A stretch of 64,000 bases of DNA from Methanobrevibacter smithii ATCC 35061 (GTDB lineage: Archaea > Methanobacteriota > Methanobacteria > Methanobacteriales > Methanobacteriaceae). Below, one piece after another: positions 16,637 to 25,320 of the stretch. The stretch's first letter is position 1; each line of letters starts with the position of its first letter. The stretch is taken from positions 335,001 to 399,000 of the forward strand of contig NC_009515.1 of the NCBI RefSeq assembly GCF_000016525.1, given 5' to 3'. A program made the position numbers and the translations under genes. The notes under the pieces were generated by a model that was not told where the DNA came from, made no database searches, and was given only the letters and a program-made list of their open reading frames with translations.

Positions 16637-17554
16637 CTAAATTTCATACACCATTACTTCACCAGGAGAAATTTGTTCAATATTTTGAGTATCAACAACT
16701 TCCCTTAAAGATACCTCTTCAGATGCAATTGCAAAAACATCGTCAGTTTCAGCCATTACTCCCGGACGTAAACCTAATTTATCTTTAGCTATTCCAATAC
16801 CATTTGGAGTTCCTATAATATAAGAAAAAGGACCATCCATATCTTCTACAGACTGTTCCAGTGCTTCTTCTAAAGAATAACCTGTATCTAATTTATCTGC
16901 AATATAATGAACCAAACATTCAGTATCATTAAAAGTTTCAAATACATGACCTTTTCTTTCTAAAGGATCCCTAATATTCCAATAATTTGTAATCTGACCA
17001 TTATGAACAACAGATACATCTTTAACAATGTAAGTTTCAAATGGGTGTGCATGATATCTGTCCACACCACTTTCTGTTGAAAACCTTGTATGACCTATAG
17101 CATGAGTTCCTTTAACCTCACGCACATTGTATCTTTTTGCAATGTCCAATACAGAACCTACATCCTTAATCATTTCAAAATCCTGACTTCCGTTAATTAC
17201 AATAACATCATCAATTGTATCAACAGTTGAGATAAGCGGTTTAAGTTCTGAAAAGTTATTTAACTGAACTTTACATTTGTAAATAAATGAATCTCCAACA
17301 GACGGAAGAACTTCATCACTTTGAATTGGAGTTACAAAGTTTATTGTATCTTTCACGGTTTCAAGTAATCTTGGTTGTTCTTTCACTTGAATTTTTAAGA
17401 TGTACTCATCATCCTTAAGACCTGTTCCGCCATAAATTGAATAACCTGCAGAATCAGGACCTCTATGCTGAAGTTGATGAAGCATATTGGTCATGTCATT
17501 ACCTGCACAATGCAATTTTTTATCTTTATAAACTATACCAGCTATTCCACACAA
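16637..17554 (-). CDS. Archaeal glutamate synthase, class II glutaminase subunit (GltB1)
   Basis: A class II (Ntn-type) glutamine amidotransferase of 305 residues. It begins MCGIAGIVY, so Cys2 becomes the N-terminal nucleophile after Met removal. Family motifs include HRGPDSAGYS, HTRFSTESGV, HNGQITNYW and the acidic FNDTEC region. It releases ammonia from glutamine for the FMN subunit. The start codon is TTG, supported by GGAGG 7 nt upstream and by the need for Cys at position 2. It overlaps the 3' end of pdxT by 13 nt in another frame, so translation is probably coupled. Confidence 0.92.
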   Translation of the reverse strand: MCGIAGIVYKDKKLHCAGNDMTNMLHQLQHRGPDSAGYSIYGGTGLKDDEYILKIQVKEQPRLLETVKDTINFVTPIQSDEVLPSVGDSFIYKCKVQLNNFSELKPLISTVDTIDDVIVINGSQDFEMIKDVGSVLDIAKRYNVREVKGTHAIGHTRFSTESGVDRYHAHPFETYIVKDVSVVHNGQITNYWNIRDPLERKGHVFETFNDTECLVHYIADKLDTGYSLEEALEQSVEDMDGPFSYIIGTPNGIGIAKDKLGLRPGVMAETDDVFAIASEEVSLREVVDTQNIEQISPGEVMVYEI

Positions 17555-18129
17555 TTTAAAACCTCCTCTATAAAATATTCGTGAATTCTAGTATCATCAG
17601 TTAATTCCGGATGAAATGCAATAGCTATATTATGTCCTTGCTGAATAGCTATTATTTCATCATCCAATTTTGATAAAACTTTAATATCTTCTTTGGTTTT
17701 ATCATAATCATCAAGGGATGGTGCTCTAATGAAAACTCCCAAATAATCTTCCCCTAAAATGGAAATTGGACTTTCAAATGAATCTACCTGTCTTCCAAAT
17801 GCATTCCTTTTAACTGAAATATCCATAATTCCCAATAAAGGCTGATCAAAATCAGTTTTTTTACCAAGCAAAACCATTCCTGCGCAAGTTCCAAAAACAG
17901 GAATTCTGTTATCTTTAATAACTTTATCTATCCCTCGTTCTTTGATGATTTTTCCTATCACAGTACTTTCACCACCAGAAATGATTACACCATCACAGTT
18001 CGCTACTTCATCAGCATATCTTACAGAAATTGCTTCTGCTTCAATACCCATATTTTCAATAGCTTTCTTTGTAATGTCGTAATGTTCACTTACGGCACCT
18101 TGTAAATTTAGTATTCCTATTGTAATCAT
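17542..18129 (-). CDS. pdxT: Pyridoxal 5'-phosphate synthase glutaminase subunit PdxT
   Basis: PdxT hydrolyses glutamine and passes ammonia to PdxS for vitamin B6 synthesis. The 195-residue protein starts IGILNLQGAVSEH and has the oxyanion region VIISGGESTVIGK, the nucleophile Cys in FGTCAGMVLL, and the C-terminal His/Glu pair in AFHPELTDD. A GTG at 18138 also opens the frame but overlaps a likely AGTGA ribosome binding site, so the ATG at 18129 is preferred. No pdxS lies in this window. It is the first gene of an operon with the three glutamate synthase genes. Confidence 0.92.
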   Translation of the reverse strand: MITIGILNLQGAVSEHYDITKKAIENMGIEAEAISVRYADEVANCDGVIISGGESTVIGKIIKERGIDKVIKDNRIPVFGTCAGMVLLGKKTDFDQPLLGIMDISVKRNAFGRQVDSFESPISILGEDYLGVFIRAPSLDDYDKTKEDIKVLSKLDDEIIAIQQGHNIAIAFHPELTDDTRIHEYFIEEVLNCVE

Positions 18130-18382
18130 ATAATTCACTAATCATTCTAAACATTATTTTAAAAAAATAGCAGTAATTCTAAAAGTTATAGTAAAAATTA
18201 TTAAGATATAGAATATTTGCTAATATACTATTATCATCTCATATTATATAAATGTAGTGGAAAACTACTTCCGACTAAAAAATTTTCTGAAAAAAAGCAA
18301 TGATAATGATATGAATTTAAACAATATTCAAAAAAAAGTGGTAAAAAAAGGGAAAAAATGAAGAAAATAACAAAATTAGTTA

Positions 18383-18847
18383 TTAACTTTTAATGCTATT
18401 GATTGCGTTTAAAGCACCGGCCCTAACATAACCGCTTTCATCTTCCAAAAGTGCTTCAAGCGGTTCGATAGCGGCATCATCTTTTAAGTTTCCTAAAGCC
18501 CATGCAGCTGCACCTCTTACCCTCCAATCTTCATCATCCAAAATTTCGATTAAAGGATCGACAGCTATTTGGCCCATACGACTTAAAGCAGTAGAAGCTT
18601 CTCTTCTAACTAATTTATTGTTATCTCTCAAAGTTAAAATTAAAGCACCAATTGATTTAGGATTAGAGATGGCTCCTAAAATTTTTGCTGCATTTAAACG
18701 AATATTTTTCTTCCTATGGGACAATGCAGACATTAAAGCATCTACAGATTCTTCTCCCATCATCTCCAATTCACCAGCAGCAGCTTCAACAACAAATTCG
18801 TCTTGGTCATTTAAATCTTCAATTAATTCTTCAACAGATTTTGACAT
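18383..18847 (-). CDS. HEAT-repeat protein
   Basis: About 154 residues of consecutive HEAT/PBS-lyase-type helical repeats (VDALMSALSHRKKNIRLNAA, VDPLIEILDDEDWRVRGAAA and IEPLEALLEDESGYVRAGAL), four to five units in all. Such proteins act as protein-binding scaffolds, and no catalytic site is seen. GAGGG lies 6 nt before the ATG at 18847, which I take as the start rather than the ATG two codons earlier. The gene is monocistronic, with about 250 bases of non-coding AT-rich DNA on its 3' side. Confidence 0.85.
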   Translation of the reverse strand: MSKSVEELIEDLNDQDEFVVEAAAGELEMMGEESVDALMSALSHRKKNIRLNAAKILGAISNPKSIGALILTLRDNNKLVRREASTALSRMGQIAVDPLIEILDDEDWRVRGAAAWALGNLKDDAAIEPLEALLEDESGYVRAGALNAINSIKS

Positions 18848-18952
18848 AAACATCCCTCACTATATTTAATATAACTGTAAACATATAATAGTTATATCTA
18901 ACTATATAAATATATTTCGAAAATATACGAACAAAATTAAATAAGTGAAATA

Positions 18953-19954
18953 ATGTACAGAATTGCAATAATACCCGGAGATGGAATTGGAAAGGAAGTA
19001 ATGGAATCTGGCGAATATTTACTGGACAAACTTGATTTGAATTTCAGTTTTGAATATGGGGAAGCAGGTTTTGAATGTTATAACAAAAATGGAGTTACAT
19101 TACCTGAAGAAACCATTAAAATAGCTAAAAAATCAGATGCAACATTATTTGGAGCCAGTACAAGTACCCCCGGCCAGCCAAGTCCAATTATAAATCTTAG
19201 AAAAGAACTTGATGTTTATGCAAATTTAAGGCCGATAAAATCCTATAGAGGCGTCAGATCAATAAGTGATAATATTGACTTTTTAATAGTTCGTGAAAAT
19301 ACTGAGGGACTTTACAGCCAGATTGAATATGAACAGGACAATAAAGTAATTGCCCAAAGAGTCATTACAAGAAGAGCCAGTGAAAAAATAGCCAAAGTTG
19401 CTTTTGAACAATGTATCGCCAAACAAAAACAAAAGGTAACCTGTGTACATAAAAGCAATGTCCTAAAAAAAACCGACGGAGTCTTTAAAGAAAGTTTTTA
19501 CAAAATAGCTGAAAATTACCCCAATATTGAAAGCAATGATTTTTATGTTGATGCAACAGCAATGTATCTTATTACACAACCGCAAAACTTTGATGTAATT
19601 GTAACCAGCAACCTGTTTGGAGATATACTGTCTGATGAAGGTGCCGGTCTTGTAGGGGGACTTGGACTTGCCCCTTCAGGAAATATTGGAGATGATCATG
19701 GATTATTTGAACCTGTTCACGGATCTGCACCAGATATTGCAGGTAAAGGTATAGCTAACCCATGCTCCATGATTTTAACAATAGCTATGATGCTGGATTA
19801 CTTAAAAGAATATGAAATAAGTAATAAAATAAATAAAGCTGTTGAAAATGTTGTAAGTGCAGGCAAAACACTGACTCCTGATTTAGGAGGAAACAGCACT
19901 ACATCAGAACTTACCAAATCTATCATAGATGAAATACTTGAAGGTGACTACTAA
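18953..19954 (+). CDS. Beta-decarboxylating dehydrogenase (AksF or LeuB type)
   Basis: The 333-residue protein belongs to the isocitrate/isopropylmalate dehydrogenase family. It shows IPGDGIGKEV at the start, LRKELDVYANLRP, VRENTEGLYS, the catalytic Tyr/Lys region and the Mg-binding LFGDILSDEGAGLVGGLG, then HGSAPDIAGKG. In methanogens this family includes 3-isopropylmalate dehydrogenase (leucine) and homoisocitrate dehydrogenase AksF (for the 7-mercaptoheptanoate arm of coenzyme B). The sequence alone does not let me choose. The stop codon is directly followed by the ATG of an acyl-CoA synthetase-like gene. Confidence 0.85.
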   Translation: MYRIAIIPGDGIGKEVMESGEYLLDKLDLNFSFEYGEAGFECYNKNGVTLPEETIKIAKKSDATLFGASTSTPGQPSPIINLRKELDVYANLRPIKSYRGVRSISDNIDFLIVRENTEGLYSQIEYEQDNKVIAQRVITRRASEKIAKVAFEQCIAKQKQKVTCVHKSNVLKKTDGVFKESFYKIAENYPNIESNDFYVDATAMYLITQPQNFDVIVTSNLFGDILSDEGAGLVGGLGLAPSGNIGDDHGLFEPVHGSAPDIAGKGIANPCSMILTIAMMLDYLKEYEISNKINKAVENVVSAGKTLTPDLGGNSTTSELTKSIIDEILEGDY

Positions 19955-21433
19955 ATGCTTAACATAACTACATTTCTTGACGCAAATGCTTGCAGATTAG
20001 ATAAAAATGTTTTATACAATCCAAAAACCAATGAAAAATACAATTCACATGAAATATTGGCAATGACTTCAGAAATTGCCCGTGACTTAAAAAATTGCGG
20101 TATTAAAAAAGGAGATAGAATTTTAATATATTTGAATAACTCCACTAAGTATTTGTTCTCATTATTTGCAATCTGGAGACTTGGAGCAATAGCTATTCCA
20201 ACAAACAGAGTATTTACTCCCCACGAACTTGAATATATTATTGATGACTCACAGGCTAAATTAATGATTACTGACGAAGACGCAAAGGATATTGTTGATT
20301 TGGATAAGTATATTCCAAAAAATATTGAAAATTATAAAAATGGGGAAATTTTACCTGCAGAACCTACAGACTGGGATGACTTATGCCAATTACAGTACAC
20401 TTCAGGAACAACAGGTCAGCCAAAAGGAGCTATGCTTACTCATGGAAATTATTTCACTGCAATCCATAATGAATGTGATGTACTAACCATGAAACAGGAT
20501 GATGTTTACATGGGGATATATCCTATGGCTCATGTAGGACTATCCTGGGCAATAGCTGCACTTAGAGCCGGAGCCTACTATATCATGGTGGAACAATTTA
20601 ATTTAGAGGAATACCTTGAATTATGTCAAAAAGAAAAAGTTACAGTCCTAACAGGTATGCCCCCAGTAATACATTCCCTGACAAGATTGGAAAATGGTGC
20701 TGAAGAACAATTAAAAACTGTACGTGAAATAATAAGCGGCGGAGGACCACTGCACAAGAAAATCTGGAAACAATTCCATGAAAAATACGGTATCCCAATA
20801 ATCAACGCTTACGGATTATCTGAAACAATCGTAATTGGAACCGGAACTGTTATCAGACCTGAAGATTACAGAACAGCAGACAGATTTGAAAGTGTCGGAC
20901 ATCCAGTCTGTTTTTCAGAAGTTAAAATTGTTGATGAACATGACTACACCAAAGAACTTGAAAAATATGAACATGGAGAAATTGCACTAAGAGGCCCTGC
21001 AGTAGCTAAAGGTTATTGGAGACGTGAAGTAGCTACAAAAGAATCATTTTTAGATGACGGATGGTTTTTAACAGGAGATATTGGATATCTTGATGAAGAT
21101 AACCGTTTGTTCATTACAGACCGTAAAAAAGACATGATTGTAATGAGCGGATGGAAAATTTACCCAACAGAAGTAGAAGAAGTGTTAATTAAATATCCTG
21201 AAGTAAAAGAAATAGCTATTTTCAGTATCCCCGACTGTCACCGCGGAGAGTTACCTGTAGCTGCAGTAGTTTGGGAAAATAAAGAAGACAGCGAAGGTCT
21301 AATTAGCTATGCCCGTGAAAATCTTTCAAGATACAAAGTACCAAGAAAAATATTCAGTTTAAAAGAGCTTCCAAGAGTTAATGGCTGGAAACTGCTTAGA
21401 AGAAAATTAAGAGAAGAATATAATCATTTATAG
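19955..21433 (+). CDS. AMP-forming acyl-CoA synthetase-like enzyme
   Basis: A 492-residue class I adenylate-forming enzyme. Motifs in order are YTSGTTGQPKGAML (P-loop-like), YGLSE (A5), the TGD aspartate in the A7 region, and RKKDMIVMSGWKIYPTEVEE with the hinge. A conserved Lys lies near the end (NGWKLLRRKL). It would activate a carboxylic acid with ATP and probably pass it to CoA. The acid is unknown. It starts at the base after the stop of the dehydrogenase gene, so the two are almost certainly one operon and may serve one pathway. Confidence 0.85.
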   Translation: MLNITTFLDANACRLDKNVLYNPKTNEKYNSHEILAMTSEIARDLKNCGIKKGDRILIYLNNSTKYLFSLFAIWRLGAIAIPTNRVFTPHELEYIIDDSQAKLMITDEDAKDIVDLDKYIPKNIENYKNGEILPAEPTDWDDLCQLQYTSGTTGQPKGAMLTHGNYFTAIHNECDVLTMKQDDVYMGIYPMAHVGLSWAIAALRAGAYYIMVEQFNLEEYLELCQKEKVTVLTGMPPVIHSLTRLENGAEEQLKTVREIISGGGPLHKKIWKQFHEKYGIPIINAYGLSETIVIGTGTVIRPEDYRTADRFESVGHPVCFSEVKIVDEHDYTKELEKYEHGEIALRGPAVAKGYWRREVATKESFLDDGWFLTGDIGYLDEDNRLFITDRKKDMIVMSGWKIYPTEVEEVLIKYPEVKEIAIFSIPDCHRGELPVAAVVWENKEDSEGLISYARENLSRYKVPRKIFSLKELPRVNGWKLLRRKLREEYNHL

Positions 21434-21465
21434 ATTATATTTCATTTTTATTTTCAAAATAAGAA

Positions 21466-22344
21466 CTATTTATAAATCATAGTTCCTATACCATTTTTTG
21501 TGAAAATTTCAAGTAAAAGAGAATGTTTTTTACGTCCGTCAATGATATGGCAAGATTTAACACCGTCTTCAATTGCTTTGACACATGTTTCAATTTTTGG
21601 AATCATTCCTCCGGAAATAACTCCTTCTTCAATTAAGTCCGGCACTTCATCTATTTTTATCCTTTGGATTAATGAATCAGGGTCATTAGGATCTCTTAAA
21701 ACTCCCGGAACATCAGTTAAAATTATTAACTTTTCAGCATCAACAGAACTAGCTATTTCACCAGCTGCAGTATCTGCATTTAAATTTAAACTTGATCCAT
21801 CATCGGCGATACCTACCGGAGATATAACCGGAATATAATTGTTTTTCAGAAACATTTCAAGTAAATCTGTATTGATGCAATCAATTTCACCCACAAGACC
21901 TAAATCAATTTCCTCTTCTCCGCCAGATTCGCTGGTAACTTTACTGACAGGTTTTTTATGAGCGAAAATTAATCTGCTGTCTTTACCAGATAAACTTATG
22001 CCTTTTCCATCATGATAAGAAATCTGAGAAACAATATCTGTACTTATTTTACCAACTAAAACCATTTCAATAATTTCCATAGTTTCTTCATCAGTAACTC
22101 TTAATCCTTTAATGAATTTAGGCTCTTTACCTAACTTGTCCATAGATCTGGATATTTCCGGACCGCCACCATGAACAATAAGTGGTTCCATACCCACATA
22201 TTTTAAAAGAACAGTATCCCTAACTGTAGAAGACATTGCATCTTCATCTATCATAGCATGTCCTCCGTACTTAATCAGAATCTTTTTTTCATGGAATTTT
22301 TTAATATAAGGTAAAGCCTCAACTAAAATATTTACGTCCTTCAT
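21466..22344 (-). CDS. argB: Acetylglutamate kinase
   Basis: ArgB phosphorylates N-acetylglutamate in arginine synthesis. The 292-residue protein has [10 protein letters not shown], the substrate loop [30 protein letters not shown] and the C-terminal [10 protein letters not shown]. This is the full set of the amino-acid kinase family member ArgB, at the usual length. A GTGA motif lies just before the ATG. argJ, the acetyl-recycling enzyme of the same pathway, lies about 3 kb downstream, separated by the CDP-ribitol genes. Confidence 0.95.
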   Translation of the reverse strand: MKDVNILVEALPYIKKFHEKKILIKYGGHAMIDEDAMSSTVRDTVLLKYVGMEPLIVHGGGPEISRSMDKLGKEPKFIKGLRVTDEETMEIIEMVLVGKISTDIVSQISYHDGKGISLSGKDSRLIFAHKKPVSKVTSESGGEEEIDLGLVGEIDCINTDLLEMFLKNNYIPVISPVGIADDGSSLNLNADTAAGEIASSVDAEKLIILTDVPGVLRDPNDPDSLIQRIKIDEVPDLIEEGVISGGMIPKIETCVKAIEDGVKSCHIIDGRKKHSLLLEIFTKNGIGTMIYK

Positions 22345-22504
22345 TTAATCACTACAATAATTATTTTACTTAATACTTTATTAAATCTTTGGAATTATTC
22401 ATTTCTTAAAAAAAATATATTATAATGTCAACAAATATCTGAATTTTATCCTTCAAAACATGTAAAAATAAAAAAGTTTTCTACTAAGAGAAAAAATTTC
22501 ATAG

Positions 22505-22606
22505 CTAAACTGGAGTTCCGCAGATTGGACAGACTGCGTCTCCTGCATCAATCATCTCACCACAAATCGGACAGATTACAGTAAATTCATCATCTTCTCC
22601 ACACAT
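22505..22606 (-). CDS. Tiny zinc-ribbon protein (33 aa)
   Basis: A 33-residue frame starts at an ATG that overlaps the stop codon of the TarJ-like gene (TAATG). It encodes MCGEDDEFTVICPICGEMI and then DAGDAVCPICGTPV. Two CPICG knuckles 15 residues apart make a minimal rubredoxin-type zinc ribbon. The overlap implies translational coupling with tarJ. It may be a regulatory or structural partner; no function can be given. It is short enough to be missed in standard annotation. Confidence 0.7.
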   Translation of the reverse strand: MCGEDDEFTVICPICGEMIDAGDAVCPICGTPV

Positions 22607-23625
22607 TATTTATCCCACACCAGTATTGTTTTTCCGAAGCCTGAAATGTAATCTTTGTCAAAAGCTTCCTTTAAATCATTTAATGATTTGATAGTTACAA
22701 CTTCACTGATTAACTTATCCAATGAATCAAATAAATTAGGATTGTTTTTAAGCAATTCAACTACTTTTAAGAAGTCTTTACGTTCACTTCTACTTATTCC
22801 CTGGATTGTTAATCCTTTTTCTAAAATTAACCTTGTATTGATTGGAATAGGATATTCACTTACTCCAAATAAGATTATTGACCCTTGAGGATTAATTGTA
22901 TTTATTATTTGGTCAATAGCTGCTTGTGATGCATTTGATCCAACACATTCAAAACCATGGTCAATAGCCAAGTCATCTGGAACCTCATGGAATTTGTATG
23001 TCTTATCTGCAAATGAAAATAAGTTCAGATTTTCACCATGCTTTCCAATAACTGTCACTTCACTTTCAGGGTAAAACTCTTTCAGCAGCAGTGCTGTAAT
23101 ATATCCGAGGTTTCCGTCTCCCCAAACACCAAAGCAGTTTTTGTGTTTAATGGCTATTTTTTCAAATCTGTCTATTCCATGGCAGATTACTGAAATTAAT
23201 TCTATAAATGCAGAAATTTTTAAATTAAAATTATCAGGCAGTTTAACTAGTCTGTCAGGATTTAGCTGAATTAAATCACTTGTAAATCCATCAAAACCAC
23301 TGCCTCTAAATTTTGATGACGGCAGGTAATTAGCTGATATATATTCATCTTCTTTTGTCGGAGTGTTTGGTATCATTACAACTTTATCCCCAACATCAAA
23401 GCTCCCTGTATTGTCAAATACCACTTCCCCGACCCCTTCGTGAATCAGAGCCATAGGTAATTTTTCTTCAAGAACATCACTTGCTCTTTTACCCTGGTAA
23501 TATCTTTGGTCAGCCTGACAAATTGAGAGATAACTTGGTCTTACAATTACATTATCTATGTTAATTTCCTCTATAGCCTCTTCAAAGAATTTTGGAGCAA
23601 CTAATCTGTAAATAATATTAATCAT
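22606..23625 (-). CDS. tarJ: TarJ-like ribitol-5-phosphate dehydrogenase (NADPH)
   Basis: The 339-residue protein is a medium-chain (zinc alcohol dehydrogenase-type) reductase that closely resembles TarJ of Gram-positive wall teichoic acid synthesis from end to end. Shared stretches include YRLVAPKFFE, PMALIHEGVGEVVFD, VVMIPNTPT, FGVWGDGNLGYITALLL, FECVGS and INTRLILEKGL. TarJ reduces ribulose 5-phosphate to ribitol 5-phosphate. Here it follows and overlaps a TarI-like gene, the usual pair for CDP-ribitol. Homologues begin MINxxYxLVAP, so I place the start at 23625, although ATG codons at 23634 and 23625 are both possible. No TarL or TarF polymerase is in the window. Confidence 0.88.
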   Translation of the reverse strand: MINIIYRLVAPKFFEEAIEEINIDNVIVRPSYLSICQADQRYYQGKRASDVLEEKLPMALIHEGVGEVVFDNTGSFDVGDKVVMIPNTPTKEDEYISANYLPSSKFRGSGFDGFTSDLIQLNPDRLVKLPDNFNLKISAFIELISVICHGIDRFEKIAIKHKNCFGVWGDGNLGYITALLLKEFYPESEVTVIGKHGENLNLFSFADKTYKFHEVPDDLAIDHGFECVGSNASQAAIDQIINTINPQGSIILFGVSEYPIPINTRLILEKGLTIQGISRSERKDFLKVVELLKNNPNLFDSLDKLISEVVTIKSLNDLKEAFDKDYISGFGKTILVWDK

Positions 23626-24328
23626 TTTTATCATTTAGAATTGTATTAGCTAATTTCAAATCATAAGGATATGTAATTTTAATATTTGTTACATCTCCAT
23701 CAACAAGAGCTACATCTTTACCTTTTAAAACAAATATTTTAGCAGCATCTGTAAGTATCTCTTTTTCACCATCAGTTAAATCATTGATTAAAGAATTTAA
23801 TTTATTTATCTTAAAGGTTTGTGGAGTTTGACCCTGATAAAAATAATCCCTAATTGGAATGTTTTTAATTATCTTTCCATCTCTACTTTCCACAATTGTG
23901 TCTGTAGCAGGAATTACTGTATCACAGGCCCCATATTTTTTTGCAGCTTTAATATTATCCTGAATAATCCTATGGGTTACAAACGGACGGACAGAATCAT
24001 GAGTTATAATTATTGAATCATCATCAACACTGTAATTTTCATAAATATAGTCAATACTGTTTTTTAAAGTATCGTTTCTGGTTTTTCCGCCTTCAATCAC
24101 AACTATCTTATCGTTGTTTAGAGTATACTCTTCGATTAAATGTTTTGTGTGATTTATAAAATTTTGTGGAGTTAAAACTATCACTTCATCAATCTCATCC
24201 ATAATCACAAATTTTTCAATTGTGTGGATTAAAATAGGTCGATCTCCCAGATTTAAAAATTGTTTAGGAGTGTCTGTATCCCCCATTCTTGATCCAATTC
24301 CACCTGCCAAAACAGCTACAAAAATCAT
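23618..24328 (-). CDS. tarI: TarI-like ribitol-5-phosphate cytidylyltransferase
   Basis: The 236-residue nucleotidyltransferase belongs to the IspD/TarI family. Motifs are VLAGGIGSRMGDTDTPKQFL, THDSVRPFVTHRII and YQGQTPQTFKINKL. IspD of the MEP pathway would be out of place, since archaea make isoprenoids by the mevalonate route, and the next gene is tarJ-like. TarI couples ribitol 5-phosphate with CTP to give CDP-ribitol. The start lies 6 nt after the stop of the methyltransferase gene, and the end overlaps tarJ by 8 nt. The pair looks like a transfer from gut Firmicutes. Confidence 0.88.
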   Translation of the reverse strand: MIFVAVLAGGIGSRMGDTDTPKQFLNLGDRPILIHTIEKFVIMDEIDEVIVLTPQNFINHTKHLIEEYTLNNDKIVVIEGGKTRNDTLKNSIDYIYENYSVDDDSIIITHDSVRPFVTHRIIQDNIKAAKKYGACDTVIPATDTIVESRDGKIIKNIPIRDYFYQGQTPQTFKINKLNSLINDLTDGEKEILTDAAKIFVLKGKDVALVDGDVTNIKITYPYDLKLANTILNDKND

Positions 24329-24334
24329 TTTTAA

Positions 24335-24952
24335 CTACTCTTTTTCAAATATTATTAAATAATGAGATTTGCCTTCAGGAATGTCTTCACCTATTTCCTC
24401 ATTTAAATAAGTCATTTTAAGACCATGTGCTGAAAATAATTCCTGCAAATCATCAGGAGAACTTCTGATAGCTGTTGGAGGTCCGTTTTTAACATCCTGT
24501 TTTTTATAATCCATAATAGCTATTCTTCCACCATCGGTTTTAATTACCCTAGCCAATTCGTCCACTGCTTCATCCAATGTTCTTGTAGCTTTAAAACCAT
24601 GGAAAACATTAACCATCAAAACAACATCCAATGTTTCATCATCCAAATCAATATGTTCAGCAATATTGGATACTATTGGGATTAGGTTATCTGCATTGTT
24701 TTCCTGTTTGTATTTAAGCATATCTTCAATAGAAGGTTCATACATATCCAAAGCATAAACGCAACCGTCAGTAATGTATTCTTCTAATGCTTTAATAGCT
24801 ACATGACCATCTCCACAGCCGGCATCCATAAAGTTCTCACTGCCTGTGAGATTCAATTCATCTAAAAATTCTTTAGAATCAAGGAACTTTTCACTAGTCA
24901 TGCCTTGAATTCTGTGGCCATTTGCAGGCATCATCATTTTCTTTTTACTCAT
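24335..24952 (-). CDS. Class I SAM-dependent methyltransferase
   Basis: The 205-residue protein has SAM motif I DAGCGDGHVAI, the acidic YALDMYEPS, and the LMVNVFHGF and RIAIMDYKK segments of small-molecule methyltransferases of the UbiE type. The substrate is not known. It is the first gene of a minus-strand run that continues into tarI, tarJ and the zinc-ribbon gene, so it may modify a product of that pathway or be an unrelated passenger. Confidence 0.75.
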   Translation of the reverse strand: MSKKKMMMPANGHRIQGMTSEKFLDSKEFLDELNLTGSENFMDAGCGDGHVAIKALEEYITDGCVYALDMYEPSIEDMLKYKQENNADNLIPIVSNIAEHIDLDDETLDVVLMVNVFHGFKATRTLDEAVDELARVIKTDGGRIAIMDYKKQDVKNGPPTAIRSSPDDLQELFSAHGLKMTYLNEEIGEDIPEGKSHYLIIFEKE

Positions 24953-25060
24953 AATACCACATCTTATAGTATATGAGTAATAATCTTTAAAAAATAGTAT
25001 ATATTTTTTTCTAAGTAAAAATAAGCTTAAAATTTAAAAAAAAAGTTATGGAAAAGAGGA

Positions 25061-25165
25061 TTATTTTTTCCAGGTTTGTTTAACTCCTCTACCTCTTTTA
25101 CTACCAGGTTTGGTATAACTTCTTTTTGCTCTTGTTCTTTTATTGGTTCCTTTAACTTTTGCCAT
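25061..25165 (-). CDS. Tiny very basic protein (34 aa)
   Basis: An ATG at 25165 preceded by GGGGAT opens a 34-codon frame. The product starts MAKVKGTNKRTRAKRSYTKP, continues GSKRGRGVKQTWKK, and is about 40 percent Lys and Arg. Its composition and length recall very small ribosomal proteins such as bacterial bTHX or eL41, but I recognise no homology. It stands alone between the methyltransferase and argJ genes with its own upstream AT-rich region. The strong ribosome binding site and biased composition argue for a real gene. Confidence 0.6.
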   Translation of the reverse strand: MAKVKGTNKRTRAKRSYTKPGSKRGRGVKQTWKK

Positions 25166-25320
25166 AATCATATCCCCATTAAATTTAATTAATAAATTAA
25201 AACCAAATAATGTAACTATCAATAGTTAAAATTTGATTCAATATCATTTTAATCGAAAATCAAAAATAGAATTTCTATAACATAAAAATATTTACTTCTT
25301 AAAGTATTTATATCTTTTCT

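Noticed and set aside
23618-24328. IspD of the MEP isoprenoid pathway
   Set aside because: Archaea make isoprenoids by the mevalonate route, and the overlapping next gene is TarJ-like, so TarI is the better reading.
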